A model generated the notes under the pieces. The model was given only the letters and a program-made list of their open reading frames with translations, was not told the DNA's origin and ran no database searches. The translations under genes were made by a program, and so were the position numbers. A DNA stretch of 61,547 bases, taken from contig CALLZY010000094.1 in NCBI GenBank assembly GCA_937858715.1, positions 1-61,547 of the forward strand, in the 5' to 3' direction. Positions 43,972 through 52,564 of this stretch are shown here, piece by piece. The stretch's first letter is position 1; each line of letters opens with the position of its first letter. The DNA is from an uncultured Chitinophagaceae bacterium. Lineage in GTDB: Bacteria > Bacteroidota > Bacteroidia > Chitinophagales > Chitinophagaceae.

Positions 43972-45441
43972 ATGATAACCATTGATAATTATTTTAATAA
44001 AATTACTTCTCTTGATTTTTCTTCCCTGCCTGAAGCACTAAAGAAAGGCCATGAGTTTGTTTTGAAGGCAACAAACAATGGCTCAAGCTGGGTGTCATAT
44101 CATTCCAGTGAGGCGATTAAGAAAACGGTGGATATGTACCTGACAAAACTGAACGAGTTTGTCAGTAGTACCACTAAAGCCGAGAAGAAACAGACGAGAA
44201 AAAATGCAGAGAGAAACCAGCATAATGAAATCATTAAAGAAACCATGCGGCGGCAGGGCGTTACAAAATCTGTCAAATCTAAAAAGAATGATGACGATAT
44301 TCCTACTGAAGATGGTCCGCAGTTAGTAGAACGGATTCCGGAAGAACTTCGGTTTATTCGTCGCTTTGTAAACCTGAATGGCAAAACAAAAACAAAAGAT
44401 GATTTACTCCGCTTTATCAACGGCCTGCAAAAAGCAATTCTTGAAAAACGCATTCGCAAAACTTCGGCTTACGCTGCCCAGGTTAAGTATATCCAGGAAA
44501 GCCTAATTAAAACCTTCAATAGCATGAAGGCTAAGATAAAGCTGGAAATAAATACCAAAACCTTAAAAGAGTTTACGGATTTATTGGGCGGAGAAAAAAT
44601 ATATCCATCCATACAGTTACTTAAAAAATACATCAACCTGAATGGTAAAGTTGGTATGAAAGAAAAAGCCATGAAGCTGGTGAAGCAAATGGAAACGGTT
44701 GCTAAAAAGCGCAAAGTAAGAAAGGGTGATGTGTATGAAGCTCCTCTGCAGCAGGCTTACAAAAATTTGAGAGAATTTATTAACGATAAAAAACAAAAAA
44801 CTTTACTCATTGAACAAAGGGAGCTAAACGGTTTGGAAGGGGTATTGGGTTGTGCCTGCAACCAGTTAAGCGGTATTGACAAAATGCCGGCCATTATGAA
44901 CAGTATGGATTTTGCCAATATGCAATTTGAAACCATCGGCCTTAAAGGAAAATGGTTTGACCTGATTGGCGATCCTTCTTCCAACTTTACTGCAATGGTA
45001 TTCGGCAAACCCAAAATGGGTAAGTCTTATCTCTGTATTGATTTTGCCGGTTACCTGGCACGCAATCACGGCAAAGTTTTATATGTGGCAAAAGAAGAAG
45101 GATTGGATATGACACTGCAAAAGAAACTGAACGATAAAGATGTTGCACATCCGAATTTATATGTTGCTTCTGTATTGCCTGAAAACTTGTCGCCTTATGA
45201 CTTTATTTTCTTTGATAGTGTAAATCGTCTGGGGCTATCGCCAGAGGATTTGAATAGGCTGAAAACACTCAATTCATCCAAGTCATTCATATTTATTTTC
45301 CAGACAACCAAGCTCGGTGCATTCCGGGGAGCCAATACTTTCCAGCATGATGTGGATGTCGTTATTGAAGTACCCGAACAAGGCAAAGCGGTGCAGATGG
45401 GGAGGTTCAATCAGGGTGGGGAAATAAATATATTTCATTGA
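43972..45441 (+). CDS. RecA/RadA-like ATPase with duplicated N-terminal repeats
   Basis: A 489-residue protein. Residues 129-181 and 217-270 are two similar helical units (RRFVNLNGKTKTKDDLL and KKYINLNGKVGMKEKA, each ending in a charged helix). Motif NGLEGV (286) separates them from a RecA-fold ATPase: Walker A GKPKMGKS (345-352), Walker B YDFIFFDS, then SFIFIFQTTKL and GANTFQHDVDVVIEV, as in RadA/DnaB-type enzymes. It follows the helicase fusion by 11 bases. It could load or drive the helicase or act in packaging; the RecA fold favours replication or recombination. Substrate is inferred. Confidence 0.75.
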   Translation: MITIDNYFNKITSLDFSSLPEALKKGHEFVLKATNNGSSWVSYHSSEAIKKTVDMYLTKLNEFVSSTTKAEKKQTRKNAERNQHNEIIKETMRRQGVTKSVKSKKNDDDIPTEDGPQLVERIPEELRFIRRFVNLNGKTKTKDDLLRFINGLQKAILEKRIRKTSAYAAQVKYIQESLIKTFNSMKAKIKLEINTKTLKEFTDLLGGEKIYPSIQLLKKYINLNGKVGMKEKAMKLVKQMETVAKKRKVRKGDVYEAPLQQAYKNLREFINDKKQKTLLIEQRELNGLEGVLGCACNQLSGIDKMPAIMNSMDFANMQFETIGLKGKWFDLIGDPSSNFTAMVFGKPKMGKSYLCIDFAGYLARNHGKVLYVAKEEGLDMTLQKKLNDKDVAHPNLYVASVLPENLSPYDFIFFDSVNRLGLSPEDLNRLKTLNSSKSFIFIFQTTKLGAFRGANTFQHDVDVVIEVPEQGKAVQMGRFNQGGEINIFH

Positions 45442-45475
45442 TAATCAATAGTATGTATATTTGAAAAGGGAAAGG

Positions 45476-45745
45476 ATGGAAAAGAAACCGGAAGAAAAAG
45501 GGAAAATCTCCATCGCTGAAATCAAAGCCGATTTTGAAGCCGAAGGTGAAATATTTGATGATAGTGAGGTGGAGAAAATCAGGGACTTTTTATACCTGCT
45601 TGCACAAATCACTTATCAGCAGCATAACAGGAATAAACAGATTATTGAAACATCAACTGGAAAACTAATAAATCTAAACTATAACTCAGATGAATCAACA
45701 AAAAGCAATACTCTATATCCGTGTGAGTACGGACGAACAGGCTGA
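45476..45745 (+). CDS. Small recombinase-associated protein
   Basis: About 89 residues, ATG at 45476 after an aaagg stretch; a TTG at 45461 is also possible. Acidic, helical (KISIAEIKADFEAEGEIFDD, then IRDFLYLLAQITYQQHN). It overlaps the start of the serine recombinase by 56 bases. Proteins of this type precede recombinase genes in Bacteroidota; it may modulate recombination direction, but that is inferred. Confidence 0.6.
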   Translation: MEKKPEEKGKISIAEIKADFEAEGEIFDDSEVEKIRDFLYLLAQITYQQHNRNKQIIETSTGKLINLNYNSDESTKSNTLYPCEYGRTG

Positions 45746-47402
45746 AAAGGGTTACAGTCTGAAACATCAGGAAGAAAGATTAAGACAATACTGCCAGCAT
45801 CAGCAAATTGAAGTTGTTGCTGTTTACAAGGAAGACCATTCTGCTAAAACTTTTGAAAGGCCAGAGTTTACCAAACTCCTGGCCTTTTTAAAAAAGAATA
45901 AGGGATGTGCTGACCTGCTCTTGTTTTTGAAATGGGACAGGTTTAGTCGTAATGCCGGTGATGCCTATGCAATGATTAACCAGTTGAACAAATTAGGTGT
46001 AGAGCCGCAGGGTATAGAGCAACCGCTTGACTTGAATGTTCCTGAAAACAAAATCATGCTCGCATTTTATCTGGCCGCACCTGAAGTGGAAAACGACAGG
46101 CGCTCATTAAATACTATCGCTGGTATGCGCCGGGCAATGAAAGAAGGAAGGCATGTAACATTAGCTCCCAGAGGTTATCGCAATGCAAGAAATGAATTGA
46201 ACAGGCCAATCATAGAGCCAAACAAAGATGCTGTCCATGTGCGCTGGTCATTTGAAGAAGTGGCAAAGGGCATTGACACTGTGATGGATTGCTGGAAGGC
46301 TGTAACGAAAAGAGGGTTTAAAGTGAGCAAGAATCAATTCTGGAATATGCTCCGTAATCCAATCTATTGTGGTAAGATATTTATTCCAGCATACAAAGAC
46401 GAAGCTGAATCTACTATACCAGCAACACATGAGGCTTTAATCAGTGAGGAATTGTTTTATGAAGTGCAGGATGTTTTAAATGGCAGAAAAAGGAAGTTCC
46501 CCGCCAAGAATACTTTGAAGGAAGAACTGCCCCTTCGTGGTTTTTTGGAGTGCCGTAAATGCAGTTCAAGATTAACAGGGAGTGCATCTAAAGGTAACGG
46601 CGGCAGGTATTTTTATTATCATTGCTCAAAAGGATGCAATGAACGCTTTAAGGCAGATGAGGCCAATGAACTGTTTGTAAAAGAACTGGAAAGGATATCA
46701 TTCAGCAAAGGTGGTATTAAAGTGTTCAGGAAAATACTAACGGATTATTCAAAGAAAACTGGTAAAGATCAATCAGTGTCCAAGCAGCAGATTGATATAG
46801 AAATTGAAAAGAACCAGCAGCGAATCCAGAATGCCCAGCAGCTTATGCTGGATGGCCAATTAGAACCATCGGATTACAGGGACATAAAAAACCGGTTTGA
46901 AAAGACAGTCATGGAACTTGAAAAAAAGAAACGGGAAATATCCTCACTGGATTTTAACCTGAGTGAGTATATGACTTCAGCACTTGAGATAGTTGAAAAT
47001 CTGCCGAAATACTTCACCAGAGCGGATTTAAAGGCAAAGCAGCAACTCATTGGTTCGGTATGCCCTGAAAAACTGATTTTTGAAAATAAAGCGTATCGAA
47101 CCAACCGGATAAATGAAGTGCTTGCCCTGATATGCACTGCAGATAAGGCTTCCAGCGGTTCCAAAAAAAGATTGGCTCCCGTTTTTGGGAGCCAATCCAA
47201 TCAGGTGCCCGGGACTGGATTCGAACCAGCACAACCTTTCGGATGCTGCCACCTGAAGACAGTGCGTCTACCAATTTCGCCACCCGGGCATTCCTTTGAC
47301 AGGGGTGCAAATGTAACCTGTAAATTGAAAACTATAAAATTAATTTCGGCTGCTTACCACCTTCTTAACTGGCTCTTGCTGAATGTCCATTCAGGCGTGT
47401 AA
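45690..47402 (+). CDS. Large serine recombinase (site-specific integrase), 3' end fused to chromosome
   Basis: A 570-residue ORF. Resolvase domain with catalytic Ser13 in YIRVSTDEQ (residues 1-150), recombinase domain (about 170-270), zinc ribbon (CRKCSSRL...CSKGC, about 288-315), then a long coiled coil (about 350-430). The protein is recognisable to about residue 490 (RTNRINEVLALICTADKA). From about 47160 the frame runs through sequence that is the reverse complement of the tRNA terminator and tRNA-Leu, so the last 80 residues are not a real recombinase domain. The natural stop codon was probably on the other side of the attachment site. It would integrate the element at the tRNA-Leu locus. 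Confidence 0.85.
   Translation: MNQQKAILYIRVSTDEQAEKGYSLKHQEERLRQYCQHQQIEVVAVYKEDHSAKTFERPEFTKLLAFLKKNKGCADLLLFLKWDRFSRNAGDAYAMINQLNKLGVEPQGIEQPLDLNVPENKIMLAFYLAAPEVENDRRSLNTIAGMRRAMKEGRHVTLAPRGYRNARNELNRPIIEPNKDAVHVRWSFEEVAKGIDTVMDCWKAVTKRGFKVSKNQFWNMLRNPIYCGKIFIPAYKDEAESTIPATHEALISEELFYEVQDVLNGRKRKFPAKNTLKEELPLRGFLECRKCSSRLTGSASKGNGGRYFYYHCSKGCNERFKADEANELFVKELERISFSKGGIKVFRKILTDYSKKTGKDQSVSKQQIDIEIEKNQQRIQNAQQLMLDGQLEPSDYRDIKNRFEKTVMELEKKKREISSLDFNLSEYMTSALEIVENLPKYFTRADLKAKQQLIGSVCPEKLIFENKAYRTNRINEVLALICTADKASSGSKKRLAPVFGSQSNQVPGTGFEPAQPFGCCHLKTVRLPISPPGHSFDRGANVTCKLKTIKLISAAYHLLNWLLLNVHSGV
47150..47172. other. Probable right attachment junction (attR)
   Basis: Recombinase-type coding sequence ends near 47160, and the poly-T end of the tRNA-Leu terminator (read on the minus strand) begins at 47170. 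The crossover therefore most likely lies between about 47150 and 47172. I could not find a matching core elsewhere in the window, so the left end is not located. Confidence 0.5.
47162..47197 (-). terminator. Rho-independent terminator of tRNA-Leu
   Basis: Minus strand: ATTGGCTCCC, loop of 6 bases, GGGAGCCAAT, then CTTTTTTTGG. The 10-base perfect stem ends about 9 bases after the tRNA. The element is inserted just beyond it. Confidence 0.8.
47206..47289 (-). tRNA. tRNA-Leu (anticodon CAG)
   Basis: An 84-base type II tRNA on the minus strand. Acceptor arms GCCCGGG (47289-47283) and CCCGGGC (47213-47207), D arm with TTGGTAGACGC, anticodon stem CTGTC/GGCAG around TTCAGGT (CAG), a variable arm as expected of tRNA-Leu, and GGTTCGAATCC as the T arm. 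The discriminator is A and CCA is not encoded. The recombinase frame crosses it antisense. Confidence 0.93.
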
Positions 47403-48124
47403 ATCTTTTCTGCTTCTGTAAGCAGGTACCACGGCCCCCTGTCCGCATCAAGCGGGTTTACCAGCACATGTATATCCTGCGCCGGCATATATCCCTGTGC
47501 CAGCATGTACATTTTTTCTCCTTTCTCGTTCTCTGCCATATCCACAACAATAACGGCATGGCCCGGAAAACCTCCTCTCACCAGTACATCTCCTGCCTGC
47601 ATAGCTGCAAAGTCTTCTGCCCTTTCCATCTGCTTTTCCAGAGATGCGGAGCCGCACCACCCAAATACATTGGCTAAGTAACTTTCAAACTGCTGGCGGC
47701 TTCCTCCATTCCAGTTATAACTCCTGTTTTCATAATCAGTAAATACGATTGGTATTTTTTTCTGTGCAAACAGGTATTCTGCCCGCAGCCGTATAACAGC
47801 ATCAGCACATTGCTGTAAATCCCTTTCGCCAACTGGCATATCAATCACAGCATACTGCGCCTGCTGGTTCTTCTTCTTTTGACCATTATACAAATAAACT
47901 ATCCTGTCTTGTTTAAGTGGCATCCGGCGCAACCATGCCGCAAAAGAACTGTCAGCAACCCTTCTTCGCATAAAACCTTCCGGGGCCGGTATTGAACCAA
48001 TATCAGAAAAGGCAACATTCGCTGACGAAGAATGATTTCTAACCGGTGGAAAAGCACCGGGTTTGTTTTCCTGCACACAGGCAATACCCGAAAATAACAG
48101 TCCGGCAAGTAACAGAAGTCTCAT
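47354..48124 (-). CDS. DUF4846 family lipoprotein
   Basis: A 256-residue lipoprotein starting at MRLLLLAGLLFSGIAC (48124), with the lipobox GIAC; the 20 residues upstream lack signal character. The DUF4846 body shows YLYNGQKKKNQQAQYAVIDM, GWCGSASLEKQMERAEDF, QAGDVLVRGGFPGHAVIVVD and MLAQGYMPAQDIHVL. The GxCGxxS and GGFPGHAVIVVD parts suggest a papain-like or related fold, but no reaction is known. It is the first chromosomal protein gene beyond the tRNA. The recombinase ORF overlaps its end by 49 bases antisense. Confidence 0.85.
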   Translation of the reverse strand: MRLLLLAGLLFSGIACVQENKPGAFPPVRNHSSSANVAFSDIGSIPAPEGFMRRRVADSSFAAWLRRMPLKQDRIVYLYNGQKKKNQQAQYAVIDMPVGERDLQQCADAVIRLRAEYLFAQKKIPIVFTDYENRSYNWNGGSRQQFESYLANVFGWCGSASLEKQMERAEDFAAMQAGDVLVRGGFPGHAVIVVDMAENEKGEKMYMLAQGYMPAQDIHVLVNPLDADRGPWYLLTEAEKIYTPEWTFSKSQLRRW

Positions 48125-48205
48125 ATCCCGGTGAAGCAATGCAGAACCAATTCCATAATTAGTTTGTACTTTCACCTCAACCATTAAACAATAATTAACA
48201 GTATT

Positions 48206-49630
48206 ATGCTTACGCTGAAAAAAACAGGTGTATCACTGTTGCTTGTAATCCTTGCTTTAATTGCCGGATTCATCTTCCTTATAAAAGGCTGCCTGGCAAA
48301 GTATGATGAACGCTTTGCCAAAACACCGGCTCTTCACTTTACTATCAATGGCCGCAACATCATATTCGCAATAGTGGAATATCAAAGAGCAGTATCCTAT
48401 TCAAGGCAGGGCGGTTTCGTCAGGAAATCGGTAAACACTTCTTACTACCTGCAAACGAATGACGGCAGTACAGCAGAACTGATAAAGCTGGAGAAAATAA
48501 AGAAAGGGTCTGCCATAAAAAATTACCCGGTTGAAATACTGGGCAGTTCCGGCAACAACGCATGGCTGTTTATGAATGAGCCTATGGCCTTTAATGCCCT
48601 TACGCTTGAAAAAGTTGCCGATATTGATATTCTCGGACAAAAGAACCCCTCGCTGAAAGGATTGTTCCCCGCCGAGAGACAGTATTACACCTTTGACCGG
48701 CAAAACCAGAACCTTTACCTCACTGCCAAAGACGGCAGCAAATGGATGATTGATACAAAAACATTACTTGCCAAACAGGCTGATTACAGTAAAGAAACTG
48801 CTGTTGAAAACAGCATTGAAAACGAAATATTGAAAACCCGCAGGCTGCTTGACTCATTATACCAGCAAAAAAACTACCGTCCTTCCCGTGATTACAGCGC
48901 TAAACGTATTGACGCCGCCGCATACAAACGAATAACGGCTGAATTCTACAGAGAAAGGGAGTTATTAGACAAAAGGCTTGACAATCTGCAGAATCTCCGG
49001 AGTAACGAGGAAAAGTCAAAACGTAATACCGATGATCTGAAACGAAAAATTGAAAGCCTGCAAAATACCAACATCAGTTTTCCGCAATGCAGGGCAAACC
49101 ATGATGTAACGGGCGACCGCCTGTTTATGCTTTGCAGCGACGAGGAGGCTGATAAAATTGAAGAACGTTATTGGGACCGCTCATTGTACGATGAAACTGC
49201 CCGCAGAAATCTTTTTAGTGGCCAGCTTGTACTTAACCGCTGGAAAGATATGTCTCTTGAAAAAGCGGGCATCCGGAAATTGGGCAACCACTCTTTTCTT
49301 GACGGAGGGTTTTTACTCGATAAACAAACAGCCCTGCCCATCAAAACAAAAGATGATAAAAGCTGGCTGGTGGTGCATAAAAGCATTGTAGGAAAGGAAG
49401 GTGATATTATGCTGACCAGCCTGAAAGAGGATGGAACAACTGCTTGGACTGTAAACACCAGTTTACCACAATGGAACGATTGGATATACTCAGGCGATCA
49501 CCTCTGCGTATTTGGTGTGGACAATGAAGAACTGAGTTCCTCTGAATGTAACCTGCTGCTGTGCATCAACCTGCTTACAGGAACATACAGCAGCTATGAT
49601 TATTTTCTGAAAAAAGTGGTAAAGAAATAA
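48206..49630 (+). CDS. Membrane-anchored protein, PA2928-like
   Basis: A 474-residue protein with one N-terminal helix (SLLLVILALIAGFIFLIKG) and a large extracytoplasmic part of strand-rich repeats: FAIVEYQRAVSYSRQGGF, YYTFDRQNQNLYLTAKDG, DRLFMLCSDEE, DHLCVFGVDNEE. A coiled segment lies around residues 195-290. The layout suggests a beta-propeller and resembles the PA2928 family, an uncharacterised group. It is divergent from the DUF4846 gene, with 81 bases between the two starts. Function unknown. Confidence 0.6.
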   Translation: MLTLKKTGVSLLLVILALIAGFIFLIKGCLAKYDERFAKTPALHFTINGRNIIFAIVEYQRAVSYSRQGGFVRKSVNTSYYLQTNDGSTAELIKLEKIKKGSAIKNYPVEILGSSGNNAWLFMNEPMAFNALTLEKVADIDILGQKNPSLKGLFPAERQYYTFDRQNQNLYLTAKDGSKWMIDTKTLLAKQADYSKETAVENSIENEILKTRRLLDSLYQQKNYRPSRDYSAKRIDAAAYKRITAEFYRERELLDKRLDNLQNLRSNEEKSKRNTDDLKRKIESLQNTNISFPQCRANHDVTGDRLFMLCSDEEADKIEERYWDRSLYDETARRNLFSGQLVLNRWKDMSLEKAGIRKLGNHSFLDGGFLLDKQTALPIKTKDDKSWLVVHKSIVGKEGDIMLTSLKEDGTTAWTVNTSLPQWNDWIYSGDHLCVFGVDNEELSSSECNLLLCINLLTGTYSSYDYFLKKVVKK

Positions 49631-49679
49631 ACCTGCTTACCGTTTTTATCTCAAAAGAGTAATACCTGGTCAGGGCAAT

Positions 49680-49707
49680 AAATAAAAAACCCCGGTTCCC
49701 CGGGGTT
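49680..49707 (-). terminator. Rho-independent terminator of accC
   Basis: Perfect 8-base stem AACCCCGG/CCGGGGTT with a 4-base loop. On the minus strand it is followed by TTTTATT, 23 bases below the accC stop. Confidence 0.85.
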
Positions 49708-49729
49708 ATATAAGCAATCAGCCTTGTTA

Positions 49730-51067
49730 CTATTTCATTTGGAAGTCATCCATAAACTTGGTGTTGAACGTACCGTTTCTGAAACGTTCATCCTGCATCA
49801 GTTGCAAATGGAATGGAATAGTGGTAGCCACTCCTTCCACCACATACTCACTCAATGCCCTGTACATTGTATTAATGGCTTCTGGCCTTGTACGGGCGGT
49901 GGCAATAAGTTTACCAATAAGCGAATCGTAATGCGGAGGGATAATGTATCCGGCGTAAGCATGACTGTCCACCCTTACCCCATGTCCACCGGGAGTGTGC
50001 AGCACTGTAATTTTGCCTGGGGATGGCCTGAAATCATTATACGGGTCTTCTGCATTAATCCGGCACTCGATGGAGTGCATCTGAGGAATATAATCCTGTC
50101 CGCTGATGCGTTCGCCGGCAGCGATTTTTATCTGTTCTTTTATCAGGTCGAAGTTGATAACCTCTTCTGTCACCGGATGCTCCACCTGTATGCGGGTATT
50201 CATCTCCATGAAATAGAAATCATGGTTCTTATCTACAAGAAATTCGATCGTTCCCACATTTTCATAATTAATGGCAGCAGCAGCCCTTTTGGCAGCTTCT
50301 CCCATCCTGATACGCAGGTCATCTGTCATGAAGGGAGAAGGTGCTTCTTCCACTAATTTCTGATGGCGCCGCTGAATCGAGCAATCTCTCTCACTCAGGT
50401 GACAAACTGTACCGTACTGGTCGCCGGCTACCTGTATCTCGATATGGTGAGGGTCTTCGATAAACTTCTCCATGTAGATGCCATCATTATGGAATGCGGC
50501 TGCAGCTTCAATCTTCGCATCATGAAAAGATTTAATCATCTCCTCTTCTTCTCTTACAATACGCATCCCTTTCCCTCCGCCACCAGCTGTTGCCTTCAGA
50601 ATAACAGGATAACCTATCTCTCTTGCCATGCCAATTGCCTCATCATCGTTTTGCAACAAACCATGTCCGCCTGGAATAACTGGTACTCCGGCCCTGATCA
50701 TTGTTTCCTTTGCCGTTATCTTATCGCCCATTGCCGTTATCATATCGGGGGTGGGCCCGATAAACTTAATCCCATGTTCTTCGCAGATGTGCGAAAACTT
50801 TGCATTCTCGGCCAGGAATCCATAACCCGGATGAATACTGTCGGCATTAGTAATTTCAGCCGCCGCCATCAGGTTGGGAATATTGAGGTAAGATTCTGTG
50901 CTTCGGGGGCCGCCAATACAAACAGCTTCATCTGCAAATTTTACATGCAGGCTGTCCCTGTCAGCCGTGGAATACACCGCCACGGTTTTGATGCCCATTT
51001 CACGGCAGGTGCGAATGACCCGCAGGGCAATCTCCCCACGGTTGGCTATTAATATCTTTTTGAGCAT
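49730..51067 (-). CDS. accC: Biotin carboxylase subunit of acetyl-CoA carboxylase
   Basis: A 445-residue ATP-grasp enzyme that carboxylates biotin on AccB in the first step of fatty-acid synthesis. N-terminal Rossmann-like part [20 protein letters not shown], glycine loop [32 protein letters not shown] region replaced by [13 protein letters not shown], and [15 protein letters not shown] at the catalytic base and substrate site. Length and motifs are normal. It lies about 130 bases below accB on the same strand; the pair is the usual accBC arrangement, and the terminator at 49680-49707 closes it. Confidence 0.96.
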   Translation of the reverse strand: MLKKILIANRGEIALRVIRTCREMGIKTVAVYSTADRDSLHVKFADEAVCIGGPRSTESYLNIPNLMAAAEITNADSIHPGYGFLAENAKFSHICEEHGIKFIGPTPDMITAMGDKITAKETMIRAGVPVIPGGHGLLQNDDEAIGMAREIGYPVILKATAGGGGKGMRIVREEEEMIKSFHDAKIEAAAAFHNDGIYMEKFIEDPHHIEIQVAGDQYGTVCHLSERDCSIQRRHQKLVEEAPSPFMTDDLRIRMGEAAKRAAAAINYENVGTIEFLVDKNHDFYFMEMNTRIQVEHPVTEEVINFDLIKEQIKIAAGERISGQDYIPQMHSIECRINAEDPYNDFRPSPGKITVLHTPGGHGVRVDSHAYAGYIIPPHYDSLIGKLIATARTRPEAINTMYRALSEYVVEGVATTIPFHLQLMQDERFRNGTFNTKFMDDFQMK

Positions 51068-51200
51068 TTTAGTTTAATCTGATTATGTGATAACTATACT
51101 GACTGGCAAATGCACTGATATCCCGAAACACTCAGCATTATTATCCGGTTATAAAATAAGAAAGCTAATTAACCGGGGGGCAATTAGCTCTTTCTATTTT

Positions 51201-51689
51201 TTAAGCAGGTTCAACCAGGAACAGCGGCTGATCGTATTCTACCGGCGATGCGTCATCCACCAGCACTTTTACGATTTTACCGGATACTTCGCTTTCAATT
51301 TCATTGAACAGCTTCATAGCCTCTATAATGCATACCACCTTACCAGCGGTTACGGCATCACCCACTTCAATAAGGTTAGGCTTATCCGGCGATGTTTTGC
51401 GGTAGAATGTACCAATCATCGGGCTCTTAATAGTTACAGTATTTGCGGGAGCAGCTTCGGCTTTGGGTTTAGCGGGAGCTTCTGCAGCCGGGGCAGCTAT
51501 TGGCTGGGGTGCAGCGGCTTGCACCGGAGCAGTATGGTGTACTGGCACAACCGGGGCAGAAACTACCTGGGTAATATTTTCTTCTTTTTGCTTGATGGTA
51601 AGTTTGAAATCCTTTTGCTCAACCGTAAACTCACCAATATTGGATTTGTTGATCATTTTGATCAACTCCTGAATCTGTTTAAAGTCCAT
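51201..51689 (-). CDS. accB: Biotin carboxyl carrier protein of acetyl-CoA carboxylase
   Basis: A 162-residue carrier starting at MDFKQIQELI (51689), the usual beginning of the family; a start 9 bases upstream is possible. N-terminal helical part, an Ala/Pro-rich hinge (APVQAAAPQPIAAPAAEAP), then the biotinyl domain with the acceptor Lys in EAMKLFNE. Works with AccC and the carboxyltransferase subunits to make malonyl-CoA. Confidence 0.95.
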   Translation of the reverse strand: MDFKQIQELIKMINKSNIGEFTVEQKDFKLTIKQKEENITQVVSAPVVPVHHTAPVQAAAPQPIAAPAAEAPAKPKAEAAPANTVTIKSPMIGTFYRKTSPDKPNLIEVGDAVTAGKVVCIIEAMKLFNEIESEVSGKIVKVLVDDASPVEYDQPLFLVEPA

Positions 51690-51824
51690 GTTTTTCAATT
51701 TAATAAACAGTTTGGGTTTAGTGATTCTTTATTATTCTACTGACGGGCGGCTAAGGTAGTGAAATAGAAATGACAATTTGCAGGATTTGGAGGAAAAATG
51801 AGGCAATATGGGGTAAAATCATAT

Positions 51825-51861
51825 AAAAAGGGCTCAAAAACATGAATTTTGAGCCCTTTTT
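51825..51861 (-). terminator. Terminator below efp
   Basis: A 15-base perfect stem AAAAAGGGCTCAAAA/TTTTGAGCCCTTTTT with a 7-base loop. U-tracts are present on both strands, so it can act both ways. It lies 20 bases below the efp stop. Confidence 0.88.
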
Positions 51862-51880
51862 TAATAAAATATGAAAGAAA

Positions 51881-52447
51881 TCATTCCTTCACTCTTTCGA
51901 CATATTCTCCTGTTTTGGTATTAATCCTTATCAGTTCTCCCTCATTTACAAAAAGGGGAACACCAATAGAAGTTCCTGTTTCCAGTGTTGCTGGCTTCAA
52001 TGTTCTGGTAGCAGTATCTCCACGAAGACCCGGCTCTGTATAAGTAACCTTTAAAACAATTTTATCAGGCAGTTCAGCACCAAGCACCTGGTCGTTTTCT
52101 GTATTAACCAGAACACCCACTTCCTGGCCTTCTTTTAAATACTGGGGAGCATCAATTGTTGCTTCCTGCAAGGCAATTTGTTCGAAAGTCTCGTTATCCA
52201 TGAAGTTGTAGCCGGTATCGTCTTTATAGAGGAACTGGTAAAACCTTCTTTCCACCCTTACCGGATAGATAGTATCGCCCGAGTTCCAGGTTTTTTCAAT
52301 AGAACGGTTATTATCCACTCCTTTCAGCTTGGCCCACACTTTGGCTGCTGCACGGGCAGTTTTGTTCTCGCCAAATTCCACCACACTGTAAAGGCTGCCG
52401 TCAAGGTTCAATATCATACCACGGCTGATGTCTGAAGTATTTGCCAT
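51881..52447 (-). CDS. efp: Elongation factor P, atypical tip loop
   Basis: A 188-residue EF-P with all three OB/KOW domains; length is normal, and the C-terminal LKPATLETGTSIGVPLFVNEGE is canonical. EF-P enters the ribosomal E site and relieves stalling at proline stretches. The tip of domain I, usually PGKG with a modified Lys or Arg, reads FGENKTARAAAKVWAKL here, two residues longer than in E. coli and without PGKG. This may reflect a different tip chemistry in this lineage. Single gene with a strong promoter (52467-52497) and a terminator. Confidence 0.95.
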   Translation of the reverse strand: MANTSDISRGMILNLDGSLYSVVEFGENKTARAAAKVWAKLKGVDNNRSIEKTWNSGDTIYPVRVERRFYQFLYKDDTGYNFMDNETFEQIALQEATIDAPQYLKEGQEVGVLVNTENDQVLGAELPDKIVLKVTYTEPGLRGDTATRTLKPATLETGTSIGVPLFVNEGELIRINTKTGEYVERVKE

Positions 52448-52466
52448 TTTTTTGTTTTTGAGGCGG

Positions 52467-52497
52467 CAAATATAAGGCAGTGGCTGCTTATGGCAAA
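52467..52497 (-). promoter_or_regulatory. Promoter of efp
   Basis: Minus strand TTTG (52497-52494), 19 bases, TATATTTG (52474-52467), then 19 bases to the ATG at 52447. It matches the Bacteroidota consensus at every position. Confidence 0.75.
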
Positions 52498-52564
52498 AGG
52501 AGGCTTACCCGTAGCACACAAGCTGCCCTGTTTTGGTTTATATTCGTTGCGACTTAACCTTTTT

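Noticed and set aside
45330-45345. GGGAGCCAATAC in the ATPase gene as a copy of the tRNA terminator/attachment core
   Set aside because: The match is 10 bases within a coding region, with no shared flanks; chance is likely.
26784-47160. Integrative conjugative element or tailed prophage
   Set aside because: No relaxase, coupling protein, VirB-type genes, terminase, portal, major tail or tape-measure protein can be recognised on either strand. The serine recombinase alone is not enough for either call.
47160-47402. Genuine 80-residue C-terminal extension of the recombinase
   Set aside because: The frame simply reads the antisense strand of the tRNA terminator, the tRNA and the next gene; there is no domain there.
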